Shown here one piece after another: positions 50,134-57,721 of a DNA stretch of 64,000 nt. Source of the stretch: an uncultured Acidobacteriota bacterium (GTDB taxonomy: Bacteria > Acidobacteriota > Terriglobia > Terriglobales > Acidobacteriaceae); the NCBI GenBank assembly GCA_903873705.1, contig CAIQPK010000041.1:1-64000 (forward strand), given 5' to 3'. The notes below the pieces were generated by a model that did not search any database, was not told the origin of the DNA, and was given only the letters and a program-made list of their open reading frames with translations. Made by a program: the position numbers and the translations under genes. Each line of letters begins with the position of its first letter. The stretch's first letter is position 1.

Positions 50134-50763
50134 CTAGTTGCTTCTTCCAGCGGCGGCCTCCTGAAGCGAGATTGGCGGAGCTGGACCGACGCGCTTCAGC
50201 GTGAATAATGACAGCGGCTCATAGTTCAGGCCGTTAGGGCTTTCTTCCCATTGCCATTGGAGGGAGTCTGGTTCGAGACTCAGCGTAAATTGACTGAAAT
50301 GCCGAGCCCTTCCCTCCTTCCACGCCATTGAAGCGGAAAAAGTCCCCAGACCACGACGAACGAATTCGGAGAGGTCGAGAATCTTATAATGGTCCGCTGA
50401 GTCACCCTGCCATTGCAGGATCAGTTCGGATTTGTCGGGATTTATTTCGACAAATCGTCTGGTACGGCTGAATTCTTTGTCGCCATGCTTGCCGTAGGTG
50501 TAGTCGAATCGCAGCCGGTTCTTCTTCCCATCCTGTGCGATTTTGAGTTCAAGGGCATGAGTTCCTTCCTGGCCAGGCTTGAAGGCGCGCTGTGTTCCGG
50601 ACCAGGTGCCCAGGAAGTTAGCGTAGATATTCGGCGCAGGTGAGGTCTGCGCGGACGCAGCGGACGTGGGAATGTGAAGAAGCATCACGAGCGCGATTGT
50701 CGCGCGCGCCAAGCGAGAGATGGTGCGTTGGCCGGTGACTTGATTGGTCGAGGGAGTCGCCAT
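50134..50763 (-). CDS. Exported protein of unknown function
   Basis: 209 residues from ATG 50763. A basic N-region and a hydrophobic core (ATIALVMLLHIP, cleavage after ASAQ) indicate export. The mature part is beta-rich (FLGTWSGTQRAF, then repeated strands of charged and aromatic residues) like a lipocalin- or DUF-type barrel that begins with GxW. No family is recognised. Upstream of the start lies a dispersed repeat copy (50797-50830). Confidence 0.6.
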   Translation of the reverse strand: MATPSTNQVTGQRTISRLARATIALVMLLHIPTSAASAQTSPAPNIYANFLGTWSGTQRAFKPGQEGTHALELKIAQDGKKNRLRFDYTYGKHGDKEFSRTRRFVEINPDKSELILQWQGDSADHYKILDLSEFVRRGLGTFSASMAWKEGRARHFSQFTLSLEPDSLQWQWEESPNGLNYEPLSLFTLKRVGPAPPISLQEAAAGRSN

Positions 50764-50796
50764 ACCAAATGCTACAGCGCAGCGGGAACCCGTGAA

Positions 50797-50830
50797 AGCA
50801 GATTCCTTCGCTGCGCTGCGGAATGACAAA
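50797..50830. repeat. Dispersed GCAGRTYC...GGAATGACA repeat (copy 1)
   Basis: The segment contains AGCAGATTCC, CTGCGCTGCG and GAATGACA. Related copies lie at 54331-54362 and, in a longer form, near 61718-61775. Confidence 0.65.
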
Positions 50831-50844
50831 GTGAAAGGTGAGGG

Positions 50845-51849
50845 CTACAGGCCCTTCTTGACGAGGAAAAGGATGAGGTCCTTGACCCGGCTGGAGTAGC
50901 CCCACTCGTTGTCGTACCAGCTGATGACCTTGCCGGTGTTGCCGACGGTCTTGGAGAGGAGCGAGTCGACGATGGAGGAGAGGGGATTGCCCTTGAAGTC
51001 CGAGGAGACGAGCTCTTCGTCGGTGAAGCCGAGGATGCCCTTGAGGGGGCCTTCGCTGGCGGTTTTGAGGGCGGCGTTGAGGCTCTTGACGTCGATGGGC
51101 TTTTCGGCGACGAAGGTGAGATCGACGACCGAGACGTTCGGGGTCGGGACGCGGATGGCGAAGCCGTCCAGTTTGCCGTCCATGGCGGGGATGACCAGTT
51201 TGAGAGCCTTGGCGGCGCCGGTGGAGCTGGGGATCATGCTGAGGGCGGCGGCGCGGGCGCGGCGGAGGTCTTTGTGCGGCGTGTCGAGGATGACCTGATC
51301 GTTGGTGTAGCTGTGGATCGTGGTCATGATGCCGGACTGGATGGTGAAGGTGTCGTGGATGACCTTGACGATGGGCGCGAGGCAGTTGGTGGTGCAGCTG
51401 GCGTTGGAGATGACGTTGTGCCTGGCGGCGTCATACTTGTCTTCGTTGACGCCGAGCACGACCGTGAGGTCTTCGTTGGTCGCGGGGGCGGAGATGATGA
51501 CCTTCTTGACCGTGGTGCCGAGGTGGGACTTGGCCTTCTCGGCGTCGGTGAAGAAGCCGGTGGACTCGACGACGATTTCGGCTCCGACGGAGGCCCAGTC
51601 GAGCTTGGCGGGGTCGCGCTCGGCGAAGACCTTGATCTTCTTGCCGTCGACCGAGATGGTGTCGCCATCGACGGAGACTTCATTCTTCAGGTTGCCTAGG
51701 ATGGAGTCGTACTTGAGCAGGTGGGCCAGCGTGGCGGGCGTGGTGAGGTCGTTGACGGCGACGATTTCGATGTCGGGGTTGCCGAGAGTGGTGCGGAAAA
51801 CGTTGCGGCCGATGCGGCCGAAGCCGTTAATGCCAACCTTGACTGCCAT
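50845..51849 (-). CDS. gap: Glyceraldehyde-3-phosphate dehydrogenase
   Basis: 334 residues, normal family length. The NAD-binding [10 protein letters not shown] is at the N-terminus, the catalytic Cys in [12 protein letters not shown] (about residue 153), His in [10 protein letters not shown] (about 180), and the C-terminal [10 protein letters not shown]. It oxidises glyceraldehyde 3-phosphate in glycolysis, and would act on the triose formed by the KDPG aldolase encoded upstream. The start at 51849 gives the canonical [11 protein letters not shown]. Confidence 0.97.
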   Translation of the reverse strand: MAVKVGINGFGRIGRNVFRTTLGNPDIEIVAVNDLTTPATLAHLLKYDSILGNLKNEVSVDGDTISVDGKKIKVFAERDPAKLDWASVGAEIVVESTGFFTDAEKAKSHLGTTVKKVIISAPATNEDLTVVLGVNEDKYDAARHNVISNASCTTNCLAPIVKVIHDTFTIQSGIMTTIHSYTNDQVILDTPHKDLRRARAAALSMIPSSTGAAKALKLVIPAMDGKLDGFAIRVPTPNVSVVDLTFVAEKPIDVKSLNAALKTASEGPLKGILGFTDEELVSSDFKGNPLSSIVDSLLSKTVGNTGKVISWYDNEWGYSSRVKDLILFLVKKGL

Positions 51850-52059
51850 GTGTTCTGGACCTCTTGAGATGAGATTGCGGAGCCGGGCTGCCCCTATGTG
51901 CAGGACAACAATAGTCTCAAACGCTGAGAAAAGGCTAGCAGTTTGCAGAGACGTCCGGCAACGAAAACGCGCGGTATTCGACTTGGTAGAGGGGTGGGGG
52001 TGCTGTAAGGGGTGCAAGTCGTTTGGCTTGGGTGGAAGGGGTGTGTTACAAACCAGACT

Positions 52060-52905
52060 ATGCGCGACTGGATGCGCGAAAAACTCATGAGAAGACGCTC
52101 CAAGCGTGGACCCAACGAATCGGAGTCCACAGGCAAGAGTGGGCAGGAACTGCCTACCAACCAACTCGCCCCCCTGCGCCCGGACTATCCGGAGCAGATA
52201 GCGAAAGCCGAGACGGCCCCCCATACGGATGTCACCGCTGAAATGCACGGTTTGCAGCCGGGAACGGTGACCGATGCTCCGGTGAGCTCGATTGCTGAGC
52301 CGCCGCATGTGCCGGCTCAGAAGATCGAAGTGGAACATCAGCCGGAGTCGGTGGGTCATCCTCCGGCGGCGCCGGTGGCGTTGCCGGCGAAGTCGCCGCG
52401 CGGGTACGTGGTGCTGACGATCGGTCTGCCGGGTTCAGGCAAGACGACCTGGTACAAGCGCCGAGGTGTGCAACCGCTTTCGAGCGACATGCTGCGGACG
52501 ATCCTGTTCGACGACATTACGGACCAGCGCTACCAGGGGCTGGTGTTCAGCACGCTGCGCAGCCTGCTGCGGGCTCGGCTGATTGCCAAGATGCCGTGGA
52601 ATTACGTGGATGCGACCAACCTTTCGCCGCATGAGCGTCGCCAGTGGATCAAGATGGCCAAGAGCTTTGGCTACGAGGTTCACGCGGTGTTCTTTGATGT
52701 GCCACTTGAAGTGTGTCTGGAGCGCAATTCCAAGCGTGACCGGCAGGTGACCGACGAGGTGATGAAGTCGATGGCCGATCGGCTGAAGCCGCCGGTGTTC
52801 AAGGAAGGCTTCGACAAGATCACCGTGGTGCGCGTGAAGGGTGCTGCGCCGGCGGCTGGAGCTTCAGAGGCCGAAAATGCGCCTGAGGCGGCGGTCGAAG
52901 GGTAA
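52060..52905 (+). CDS. P-loop kinase-like ATPase (polynucleotide-kinase type) with disordered N-terminus
   Basis: 281 residues from ATG 52060. Residues 1 to about 105 are basic at first, then Pro/Glu/Ala-rich and probably disordered. The ATPase domain begins with [14 protein letters not shown] (Walker A, about residues 120-133), followed by LSSDMLR, FVDAT-type [14 protein letters not shown] and [12 protein letters not shown], the layout of AAA_33/polynucleotide-kinase-like phosphotransferases. A C-terminal Ala/Glu tail ends it. The substrate is unknown; it may modify nucleic acid or a small molecule. Confidence 0.75.
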   Translation: MRDWMREKLMRRRSKRGPNESESTGKSGQELPTNQLAPLRPDYPEQIAKAETAPHTDVTAEMHGLQPGTVTDAPVSSIAEPPHVPAQKIEVEHQPESVGHPPAAPVALPAKSPRGYVVLTIGLPGSGKTTWYKRRGVQPLSSDMLRTILFDDITDQRYQGLVFSTLRSLLRARLIAKMPWNYVDATNLSPHERRQWIKMAKSFGYEVHAVFFDVPLEVCLERNSKRDRQVTDEVMKSMADRLKPPVFKEGFDKITVVRVKGAAPAAGASEAENAPEAAVEG

Positions 52906-52938
52906 AGATTCGAAATTAGAGAATAGAGACTAAGGCTG

Positions 52939-53682
52939 ATGGCCACCCAGGGTTTGGAGTTCGCACATGTGAGCTTCGAGGTTCCGGGTGGCCGGCGGCT
53001 TTTAAGCGACGTGTCGCTGACGGTGGATGAGGGGACGACGACGGCGCTGTTGGGGCGGAGTGGGTCGGGCAAGACGACGATGCTGCGGATGGTGAACGCG
53101 CTGGTACGGCCGACGGCGGGACGGGTTCTAGTCGGCGGAGTGGATGTGGGGTCGGCGGAGGTGGTGGGTTTGCGGCGGGGAATCGGGTACGTGATCCAGG
53201 AGACCGGGTTGTTCCCGCACATGTCGATTGAGCGGAATGTGGGGATGGCGCTGGAGCTTGCGGGGCGGCCGGAGGGTGAGATTGCGGCGCGGGTAGCGGA
53301 AATGCTGGATCTGGTGGGTCTGAGTGGTGACTTTGCGGGGCGGTTTCCGTGGCAGTTGAGCGGCGGGCAGAGGCAGCGGGCGGGAGTGGCTCGGGCGCTG
53401 GCGAATGATCCGCAGGTGCTGCTGATGGATGAACCGTTCGGGGCGCTCGATCCGCTGACGCGGGCGGAGATGCAGACGATGCTGCGAGAGCTGCTGCGGA
53501 GGCTGGGGAAGACGACGCTGATCGTAACGCATGATCTGGATGAGGCGCTGTATCTGGCGGATCGGGTGGTGCTGTTGGAGGCCGGGAGAGTAGTGGCGGA
53601 TCTGGCGGTGGAGGACGTGCGGGGTTCGGATATTGAGGCCGTGCGGTCGTATGTGGCGGCTACGCGGCGGGTGGGAGTATGA
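52939..53682 (+). CDS. Compatible-solute ABC transporter ATP-binding protein (OpuC/OsmV-like)
   Basis: 247 residues. Walker A GRSGSGKTT, the Q-loop in VIQETGLFPHM, the signature LSGGQRQRAGVARAL, Walker B VLLMDEPFGALDP and the switch VTHD. The IQETGLFPHMSI region is typical of quaternary-ammonium (glycine betaine, carnitine, choline) ATPases. No C-terminal CBS domains, unlike OpuAA or OpuCA. It overlaps the permease gene by 4 bases (ATGA), and a binding lipoprotein gene follows, so the three genes form a complete importer. Confidence 0.88.
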   Translation: MATQGLEFAHVSFEVPGGRRLLSDVSLTVDEGTTTALLGRSGSGKTTMLRMVNALVRPTAGRVLVGGVDVGSAEVVGLRRGIGYVIQETGLFPHMSIERNVGMALELAGRPEGEIAARVAEMLDLVGLSGDFAGRFPWQLSGGQRQRAGVARALANDPQVLLMDEPFGALDPLTRAEMQTMLRELLRRLGKTTLIVTHDLDEALYLADRVVLLEAGRVVADLAVEDVRGSDIEAVRSYVAATRRVGV

Positions 53683-54308
53683 GGGAATTTCTGCAGCGGC
53701 ACGGGCCGGAGATGGGGCGGCTGACGTTTGAGCATGTGTGGCTGACCGGATTTGCGATGCTGTTTGCGGCGGGGATCGCGATTCCGCTGGGGATTGTGTT
53801 AACGCGCCGGCCGAGGCTGGCGCAGCCGGTGCTGGCGGTAGCGAATGTGTTGCAGGTGATTCCGAGCCTGGCACTGTTTGGGCTGTTATTGCCGGTTCCG
53901 TGGCTTGGAGAACGAGCTGCACGGCTGGCGGTTGTTGCGCTGACTGGATATGCGCTGCTCCCGATCCTGCGGAATACTTATGCAGGGATTCGGAATGTGG
54001 ATCCGGCGCTGATCGATGTGGCTAATGCTTTGGGAATGAGTGGGATGCAAAGGTTGATAACAGTGGAACTTCCGCTGGCGGCTAGTGTGATTCTGGCTGG
54101 GTTGCGGACTGCGACCGTGACTTGTGTGGGGGTGGCTACGATTGCGGCGGCGATTGGGGCGGGTGGGTTGGGGGAGCTGATCTTCCGGGGGGTGGCTTCG
54201 GTGGACAATGGGCTGGTGCTGGCTGGGGCGATTCCGGCGGCGTTGCTGGCGCTGGCGGCGGATGCGGTGTTGGGGATGGTGGAGAAGCGGCTGGCGGTGC
54301 GGCGGTGA
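53679..54308 (+). CDS. Compatible-solute ABC transporter permease (OpuCB-like)
   Basis: 209 residues with about five to six membrane segments and the permease loop VDPALIDVANALGMSGMQRLITVELPLA (about residues 107-135). The IPSLALFGLLLP and AAAIGAGGLGELIFRG segments are typical of glycine betaine/choline permeases of the OpuCB/OsmW type. The ATG is embedded in the ATPase stop (ATGA). Confidence 0.88.
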   Translation: MREFLQRHGPEMGRLTFEHVWLTGFAMLFAAGIAIPLGIVLTRRPRLAQPVLAVANVLQVIPSLALFGLLLPVPWLGERAARLAVVALTGYALLPILRNTYAGIRNVDPALIDVANALGMSGMQRLITVELPLAASVILAGLRTATVTCVGVATIAAAIGAGGLGELIFRGVASVDNGLVLAGAIPAALLALAADAVLGMVEKRLAVRR

Positions 54309-54330
54309 ATGTTGTGCCGGTACGAACGAG

Positions 54331-54362
54331 AAGCAGGTCCTGCGCTGCGCTCAGGATGACAA
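54331..54362. repeat. Dispersed GCAGRTYC...GGATGACA repeat (copy 2), overlapping a gene start
   Basis: AAGCAGGTCC, CTGCGCTGCG and CAGGATGACA follow the same order as at 50797-50830. The ATG of the binding lipoprotein (54356) is part of the repeat. Confidence 0.65.
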
Positions 54363-55222
54363 TATTGCTGGGATTTTTGGCGCTCCTCGTGGCGTGTGCG
54401 CCGCCGCGGTCGTCGCATGTTGTGGTGGGAGCTAAGAATTTTACGGAGCAGGTTGTGCTTGGGGAGTTGTTGGCGCAGGAGATTGAGGCTGTGGGGGGTG
54501 GCAGGGTGGAGAGGCGGTTCTACCTGGCGGGGAGCTACCTGTGTCAACAGGCCATGGTTGCGGGGAGGATCGATGCGTATGTGGAGTACTCGGGGACGGC
54601 GTTGACTGCCATCCTGAAGCAGCCGGTGGATCGGGATCGAGAACGGGTGCGGGCTACTGTGGCGCGGCTGTATGAGGAGCGTTATGGGATTCGGGTGGGG
54701 CCGTCGCTCGGGTTTGAGGATACGTTTGCGATGGTGGTTCGCGGAGAGGATGCGCGGCGTTTGGGGTTAAGGACGATATCGGATGTGGTGGGGAAGACGG
54801 ACATCTCGCGGTTGGGAGTGGGGTTTGAGTTTGCGGAGAGGCCGGATGGGTTGCGGGGGTTGAGTGCGGCTTATGGGCTGCGGTTTGTGGGGGACCCGCG
54901 GACGATGGAGCTGGGGTTGCTGTATCGGGCACTGGCGGCGCACCAGGTGGATATTGTGGCGGGGAACTCTACCGATGGAGCCATCAAGGCGCTGGACTTT
55001 GTGGCGCTGGAGGACGATCGGCACTACTTTCCGCCTTACGATGCGGTTCCGCTGGTTAGAGAAGAATCGCTGAAGCGGTGGCCGCAGATTGGGGTGGCGA
55101 TGGAGCGGCTGGCGGGGAGGGTTTCCGCGGATGAGATGCGGGAGATGAACCTGGCGGTGGATGCGCAGCACCGGGATGTGGGTGAGGTGGTGCGGGCGTT
55201 CCGGGGGCGGAAGGGGCTTTAG
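54356..55222 (+). CDS. Compatible-solute-binding lipoprotein (OpuCC-like)
   Basis: 288 residues from ATG 54356. A lipoprotein signal with a lipobox (LLVAC, Cys about residue 15) is followed by the OpuAC/OpuCC-like binding domain: VVVGAKNFTEQVVLGELLAQEIE, YLAGSYLCQQAMVAGRIDAYVEYSGTALTAIL, and VAGNSTDGAIKALDFVALEDDRHYFPPYDAVPL. GTG 54305, overlapping the permease stop as GTGA, is an equally possible start that would add 17 residues. The protein would present betaine- or choline-type solutes to the permease. Confidence 0.85.
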   Translation: MTILLGFLALLVACAPPRSSHVVVGAKNFTEQVVLGELLAQEIEAVGGGRVERRFYLAGSYLCQQAMVAGRIDAYVEYSGTALTAILKQPVDRDRERVRATVARLYEERYGIRVGPSLGFEDTFAMVVRGEDARRLGLRTISDVVGKTDISRLGVGFEFAERPDGLRGLSAAYGLRFVGDPRTMELGLLYRALAAHQVDIVAGNSTDGAIKALDFVALEDDRHYFPPYDAVPLVREESLKRWPQIGVAMERLAGRVSADEMREMNLAVDAQHRDVGEVVRAFRGRKGL

Positions 55223-55325
55223 GGTGGGGTCCCCCCCCAGACCTGGTCTGCAAAATCTCTGATTCTAAAGAGCGAGGTCTGGGAGACAGTCTGGTAGACC
55301 GGGGATGACGGCGTGCCAGAAATGA

Positions 55326-55351
55326 CAACGCCCGGCTTGCGCCAGGCGTTG
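55326..55351 (+). terminator. Candidate terminator of the OpuC-like operon
   Basis: A 7-bp stem CAACGCC with GGCGTTG, a 12-base loop, and T-rich sequence downstream (ATGTCTCTTGTT). Confidence 0.5.
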
Positions 55352-55388
55352 ATGTCTCTTGTTACAGTGTAGCGGGCGTGTCAAGAGG

Positions 55389-55426
55389 CAGGGAGCAGGG
55401 AGTAGGGAGTAGGGAATAGGGAGTAG
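55389..55426. repeat. Heptamer tandem repeat (YAGGGAR), five copies
   Basis: CAGGGAG, CAGGGAG, TAGGGAG, TAGGGAA and TAGGGAG run in tandem, ending 20 bases before the DinB start codon. The array shares its unit and left border (AGAGG) with 9867-9890. Confidence 0.8.
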
Positions 55427-55445
55427 CGAGCTTTGAGGAGGGGTG

Positions 55446-55937
55446 ATGGAGTTGGAGCCGTGGATGCGGGGGACGCATGGGGAGCTGGACCCGGTGGTTC
55501 GGGCGGTGGTTCATGCGCTGGAGCTGGCCGAGGAGGACGTGTCGCGATGGTGCCGGGAGCTGGATGATGCGGCGATGTTCGCGACTCCGGCGGGGCTGGC
55601 GCCGGTGGCATTTCATCTGCGGCATGTGGCGCGGTCGCTGGACCGGTTGCTGACTTATGCGGAGGGCAGGACGCTGAGCGAGGCGCAGCTGGGGGAGTTG
55701 AAGACGGAGATGGCGGCGGGGGATGCGGCGCATGTGCTGGCGGAGTTCTTCTGGGGGGTGTGCGCGGCGAAGGGGCGGGTGAAGGCGCTTTCGGCGGGGA
55801 GCTTTGGGGAAGTGCGAGAGATTGGGAGGAAGAAGCTGCCGACGACGGTGGCGGGGTTACTGGTGCATTGCGCGGACCACACGCAGCGGCATGTTGGGCA
55901 GGTGGTGGTGACGGTGAAGGTGGTAGCAAAAATTTAG
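55446..55937 (+). CDS. DinB-family protein
   Basis: 163 residues, four-helix DinB/YfiT-like bundle. Metal-binding His candidates lie at VAFHLRHVARSLDRLL (about residues 56-71) and in LLVHCADHTQRHVGQVV (about 139-155), the positions expected for the His triad. GAGGAGG precedes the ATG. Family members bind zinc or nickel and often act as thiol-dependent transferases (bacillithiol or mycothiol S-transferases); the true substrate here is unknown. Confidence 0.82.
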   Translation: MELEPWMRGTHGELDPVVRAVVHALELAEEDVSRWCRELDDAAMFATPAGLAPVAFHLRHVARSLDRLLTYAEGRTLSEAQLGELKTEMAAGDAAHVLAEFFWGVCAAKGRVKALSAGSFGEVREIGRKKLPTTVAGLLVHCADHTQRHVGQVVVTVKVVAKI

Positions 55938-56104
55938 AACGTCCCTAGGAACGGGTATTGGTCACGCATGCCGGCGGGTCGCGTTTGGTGCGCTGCTCAT
56001 GCGCGTGGTGGCCGAGCGTGATGACTTGACGGGCGGTTCCTCTTGAAGGCGTTGATCTCGTGCGATGCTGGGCGTGATTATTGTTACTGCACCGATTGAG
56101 GCGA

Positions 56105-56160
56105 GAAGCCCGGCGTATGGCCGGGCTTCAGGGTTGTGTGGCGGCGTCTCTTACGAGACG
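56105..56160. terminator. Two adjacent hairpins between convergent genes
   Basis: A perfect 10-bp stem GAAGCCCGGC/GCCGGGCTTC (56105-56129) is followed by CGTCTC/GAGACG (56145-56160). They lie between the ends of the DinB gene and the dioxygenase gene, so they can serve both strands. Confidence 0.75.
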
Positions 56161-56175
56161 TCGCCACTGTATCCG

Positions 56176-57117
56176 TTAGACATGGGTTGCTAAGGCATGC
56201 CCGACGAAGAACGCCCGGTCAGCGATAGCACGCTCAAGCAGAAGGGGCTTCTGCGCCCGCCGAGCTGCCTCGACAAGCACGTCATACACCTTTCCGGCAT
56301 CGAAATCGTACGCAAAGGGAAGCATATTCGCTGCCAGGAAGATGGACGGGTAAGTTTCGTTGGAAATGATTTTCGACATGCCATCGAGCAGCATTTCGAA
56401 GTCCGAAATGTCCAGCTTCGGTCGCGTGATCCACTCGATCTCTCCGCCGGTGAGGTTGTCGTCCGGGTTTCGGAAGATGGCCTCGATGGGCACATCCGGG
56501 TCGAAGTCGAGAACAAGATGGATGCGCGGCTCAACAGCGGAGAGATTTCCTCCGGAGTGGGCCATGCGTCCGTCGAGGAAGTAGATGTAGCCGCTACTCA
56601 TGTGGTAAACGCGAGACCCTTCTGAGTTGACGGATGCCTCGTTAGTGCGGAGGGGGATATGCAGCCGGCGGAAACCCCTCTTGAACTCCATGTAGTCGCG
56701 GTGGGCTGCGATCACGGCGTTCTGCGCCGAAAAGATGCGGACGCTTTTGAGGGGAGCGGAGGCGAAGGTTTCCTGGACGAGCCGACGGATGTAGGGCACC
56801 TTGGCGCCTTCGTGGGTCCAGCGGATGGAGCCGTCATACTCGACGGATTCTCCGCTGGAAGCATCGCCGTTCCAATTGGCGAGAATGATTTGAACCCAAT
56901 CGCCCGCCTTACGGGGGTCGACAGTGAGGTTGTAGCGGGAGTATGCAGCGTTATGTTCCATAGCATCGATGGTTCTCAATGCCTCTATGACCGCGTCAGT
57001 GGATAGCGCTATCTGCCCCAGAATGCGAGTGTGGTCTGCTGCGTTCTGGAGCACGGCGGGCTGGATCGGGGCGGGTTCGTCAATAACTGTAGTCAGGTTC
57101 ACGGACGTTTTCTCCAT
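56176..57117 (-). CDS. 2-oxoglutarate/Fe(II) dioxygenase, Asp/Asn beta-hydroxylase or proline cis-4-hydroxylase type
   Basis: 313 residues. The jelly-roll iron site is visible: His-x-Asp in AAHRDYMEFKRGFRRLHIPL (about residues 147-166), distal His in MAHSGGNLSAVEPRIHLVLDF (about 197-217), with Arg for 2-oxoglutarate. The RRLHIPLRTN segment is typical of the aspartyl/asparaginyl hydroxylase-like group that includes free-proline cis-4-hydroxylase. The C-terminal 80 residues are a helical extension. It is divergent from an RHH gene and next to an RHH-PAS gene. Whether it hydroxylates an amino acid or a peptide cannot be told. Confidence 0.78.
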   Translation of the reverse strand: MEKTSVNLTTVIDEPAPIQPAVLQNAADHTRILGQIALSTDAVIEALRTIDAMEHNAAYSRYNLTVDPRKAGDWVQIILANWNGDASSGESVEYDGSIRWTHEGAKVPYIRRLVQETFASAPLKSVRIFSAQNAVIAAHRDYMEFKRGFRRLHIPLRTNEASVNSEGSRVYHMSSGYIYFLDGRMAHSGGNLSAVEPRIHLVLDFDPDVPIEAIFRNPDDNLTGGEIEWITRPKLDISDFEMLLDGMSKIISNETYPSIFLAANMLPFAYDFDAGKVYDVLVEAARRAQKPLLLERAIADRAFFVGHALATHV

Positions 57118-57353
57118 TGACCGGTTAGCGCGAGGTCATGCGGGGAGGATCGGCTGCCGCGAAAGAGACAATCTGCTATTGTCAACGCGGACACAAGAAG
57201 TCGATCGACACCATTGTGCCTGTGATCTCGGTCGCGGCTGCCTCGGCCAGAGTGTCAGCCGCGTCGAGGATTTATATGAGGGGCCCGGTAGCGAAGGTGC
57301 GTGCAATCACTGACGTATGAGCGTTGCTTGCGTGGCGGCGCCTATACTGAAAT

Positions 57354-57456
57354 GATTACATGTGCAATATGACAAATGTAATCACCATTGTCAATGAGAT
57401 ATTACGCAATGATTTCTCCAGGTGTTAGCAGTAATCACTAAAAGCCAGATGTAATC
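57354..57456. promoter_or_regulatory. Cluster of ATGTAATC-type sites
   Basis: GATTACAT (57354-57361) and ATGTAATC (57376-57383) form an 8-bp inverted repeat across 14 bases. AGTAATCA (57430-57437) and ATGTAATC (57449-57456) follow. The cluster lies directly upstream of the RHH gene and in the divergent promoter region shared with the dioxygenase. Confidence 0.65.
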
Positions 57457-57472
57457 GTGCTAACATAAAGCG

Positions 57473-57712
57473 GTGTCATCAAAGGTTTCCACACAGCCCG
57501 GGCCTGAACTGGCCTCTCTTCCGGCCGCATCGGTCAAAAAGCCCAAGTCGCGAGAAAATAAGAAGGCGTTGATTGCCTACTTCACTCCGTCTGTTTCGCG
57601 TACGCTTCGCAGGTTGGCGGCAGTAGAAGACACGACGCTTCAAGCGTTGATTGGAGAAGCTGTCGATCTTCTGATGGAAAGCCGTAAGCTTGAGCCATTC
57701 AGGGAGCGGTAA
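57473..57712 (+). CDS. Ribbon-helix-helix DNA-binding protein
   Basis: 79 residues from GTG 57473. A disordered basic N-terminus (about residues 1-30) is followed by an RHH domain: KKALIAYFTPSVSRTLRRLAAVEDTTLQALIGEAVDLLMESR, with the beta strand then two helices expected for ParG/antitoxin-like RHH dimers. No Shine-Dalgarno is seen, and TAACAT lies 6 bases upstream of GTG, which would suit a leaderless transcript. It probably binds the ATGTAATC cluster upstream of itself. No toxin gene is adjacent. Confidence 0.75.
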   Translation: MSSKVSTQPGPELASLPAASVKKPKSRENKKALIAYFTPSVSRTLRRLAAVEDTTLQALIGEAVDLLMESRKLEPFRER

Positions 57713-57721
57713 GGCTTCGGC

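Larger units (their letters stand above)
55223..55445. other. Repeat-containing intergenic region with hairpin
   Basis: It contains a GGTCCCCCCCC stretch with short direct repeats of AGACCTGGTCTG/AGGTCTGGGA type (55232-55300), a hairpin CAACGCC/GGCGTTG (55326-55351) that could terminate the transporter operon, and five heptamers (YAGGGAR) at 55389-55426. No gene is seen. Confidence 0.6.
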
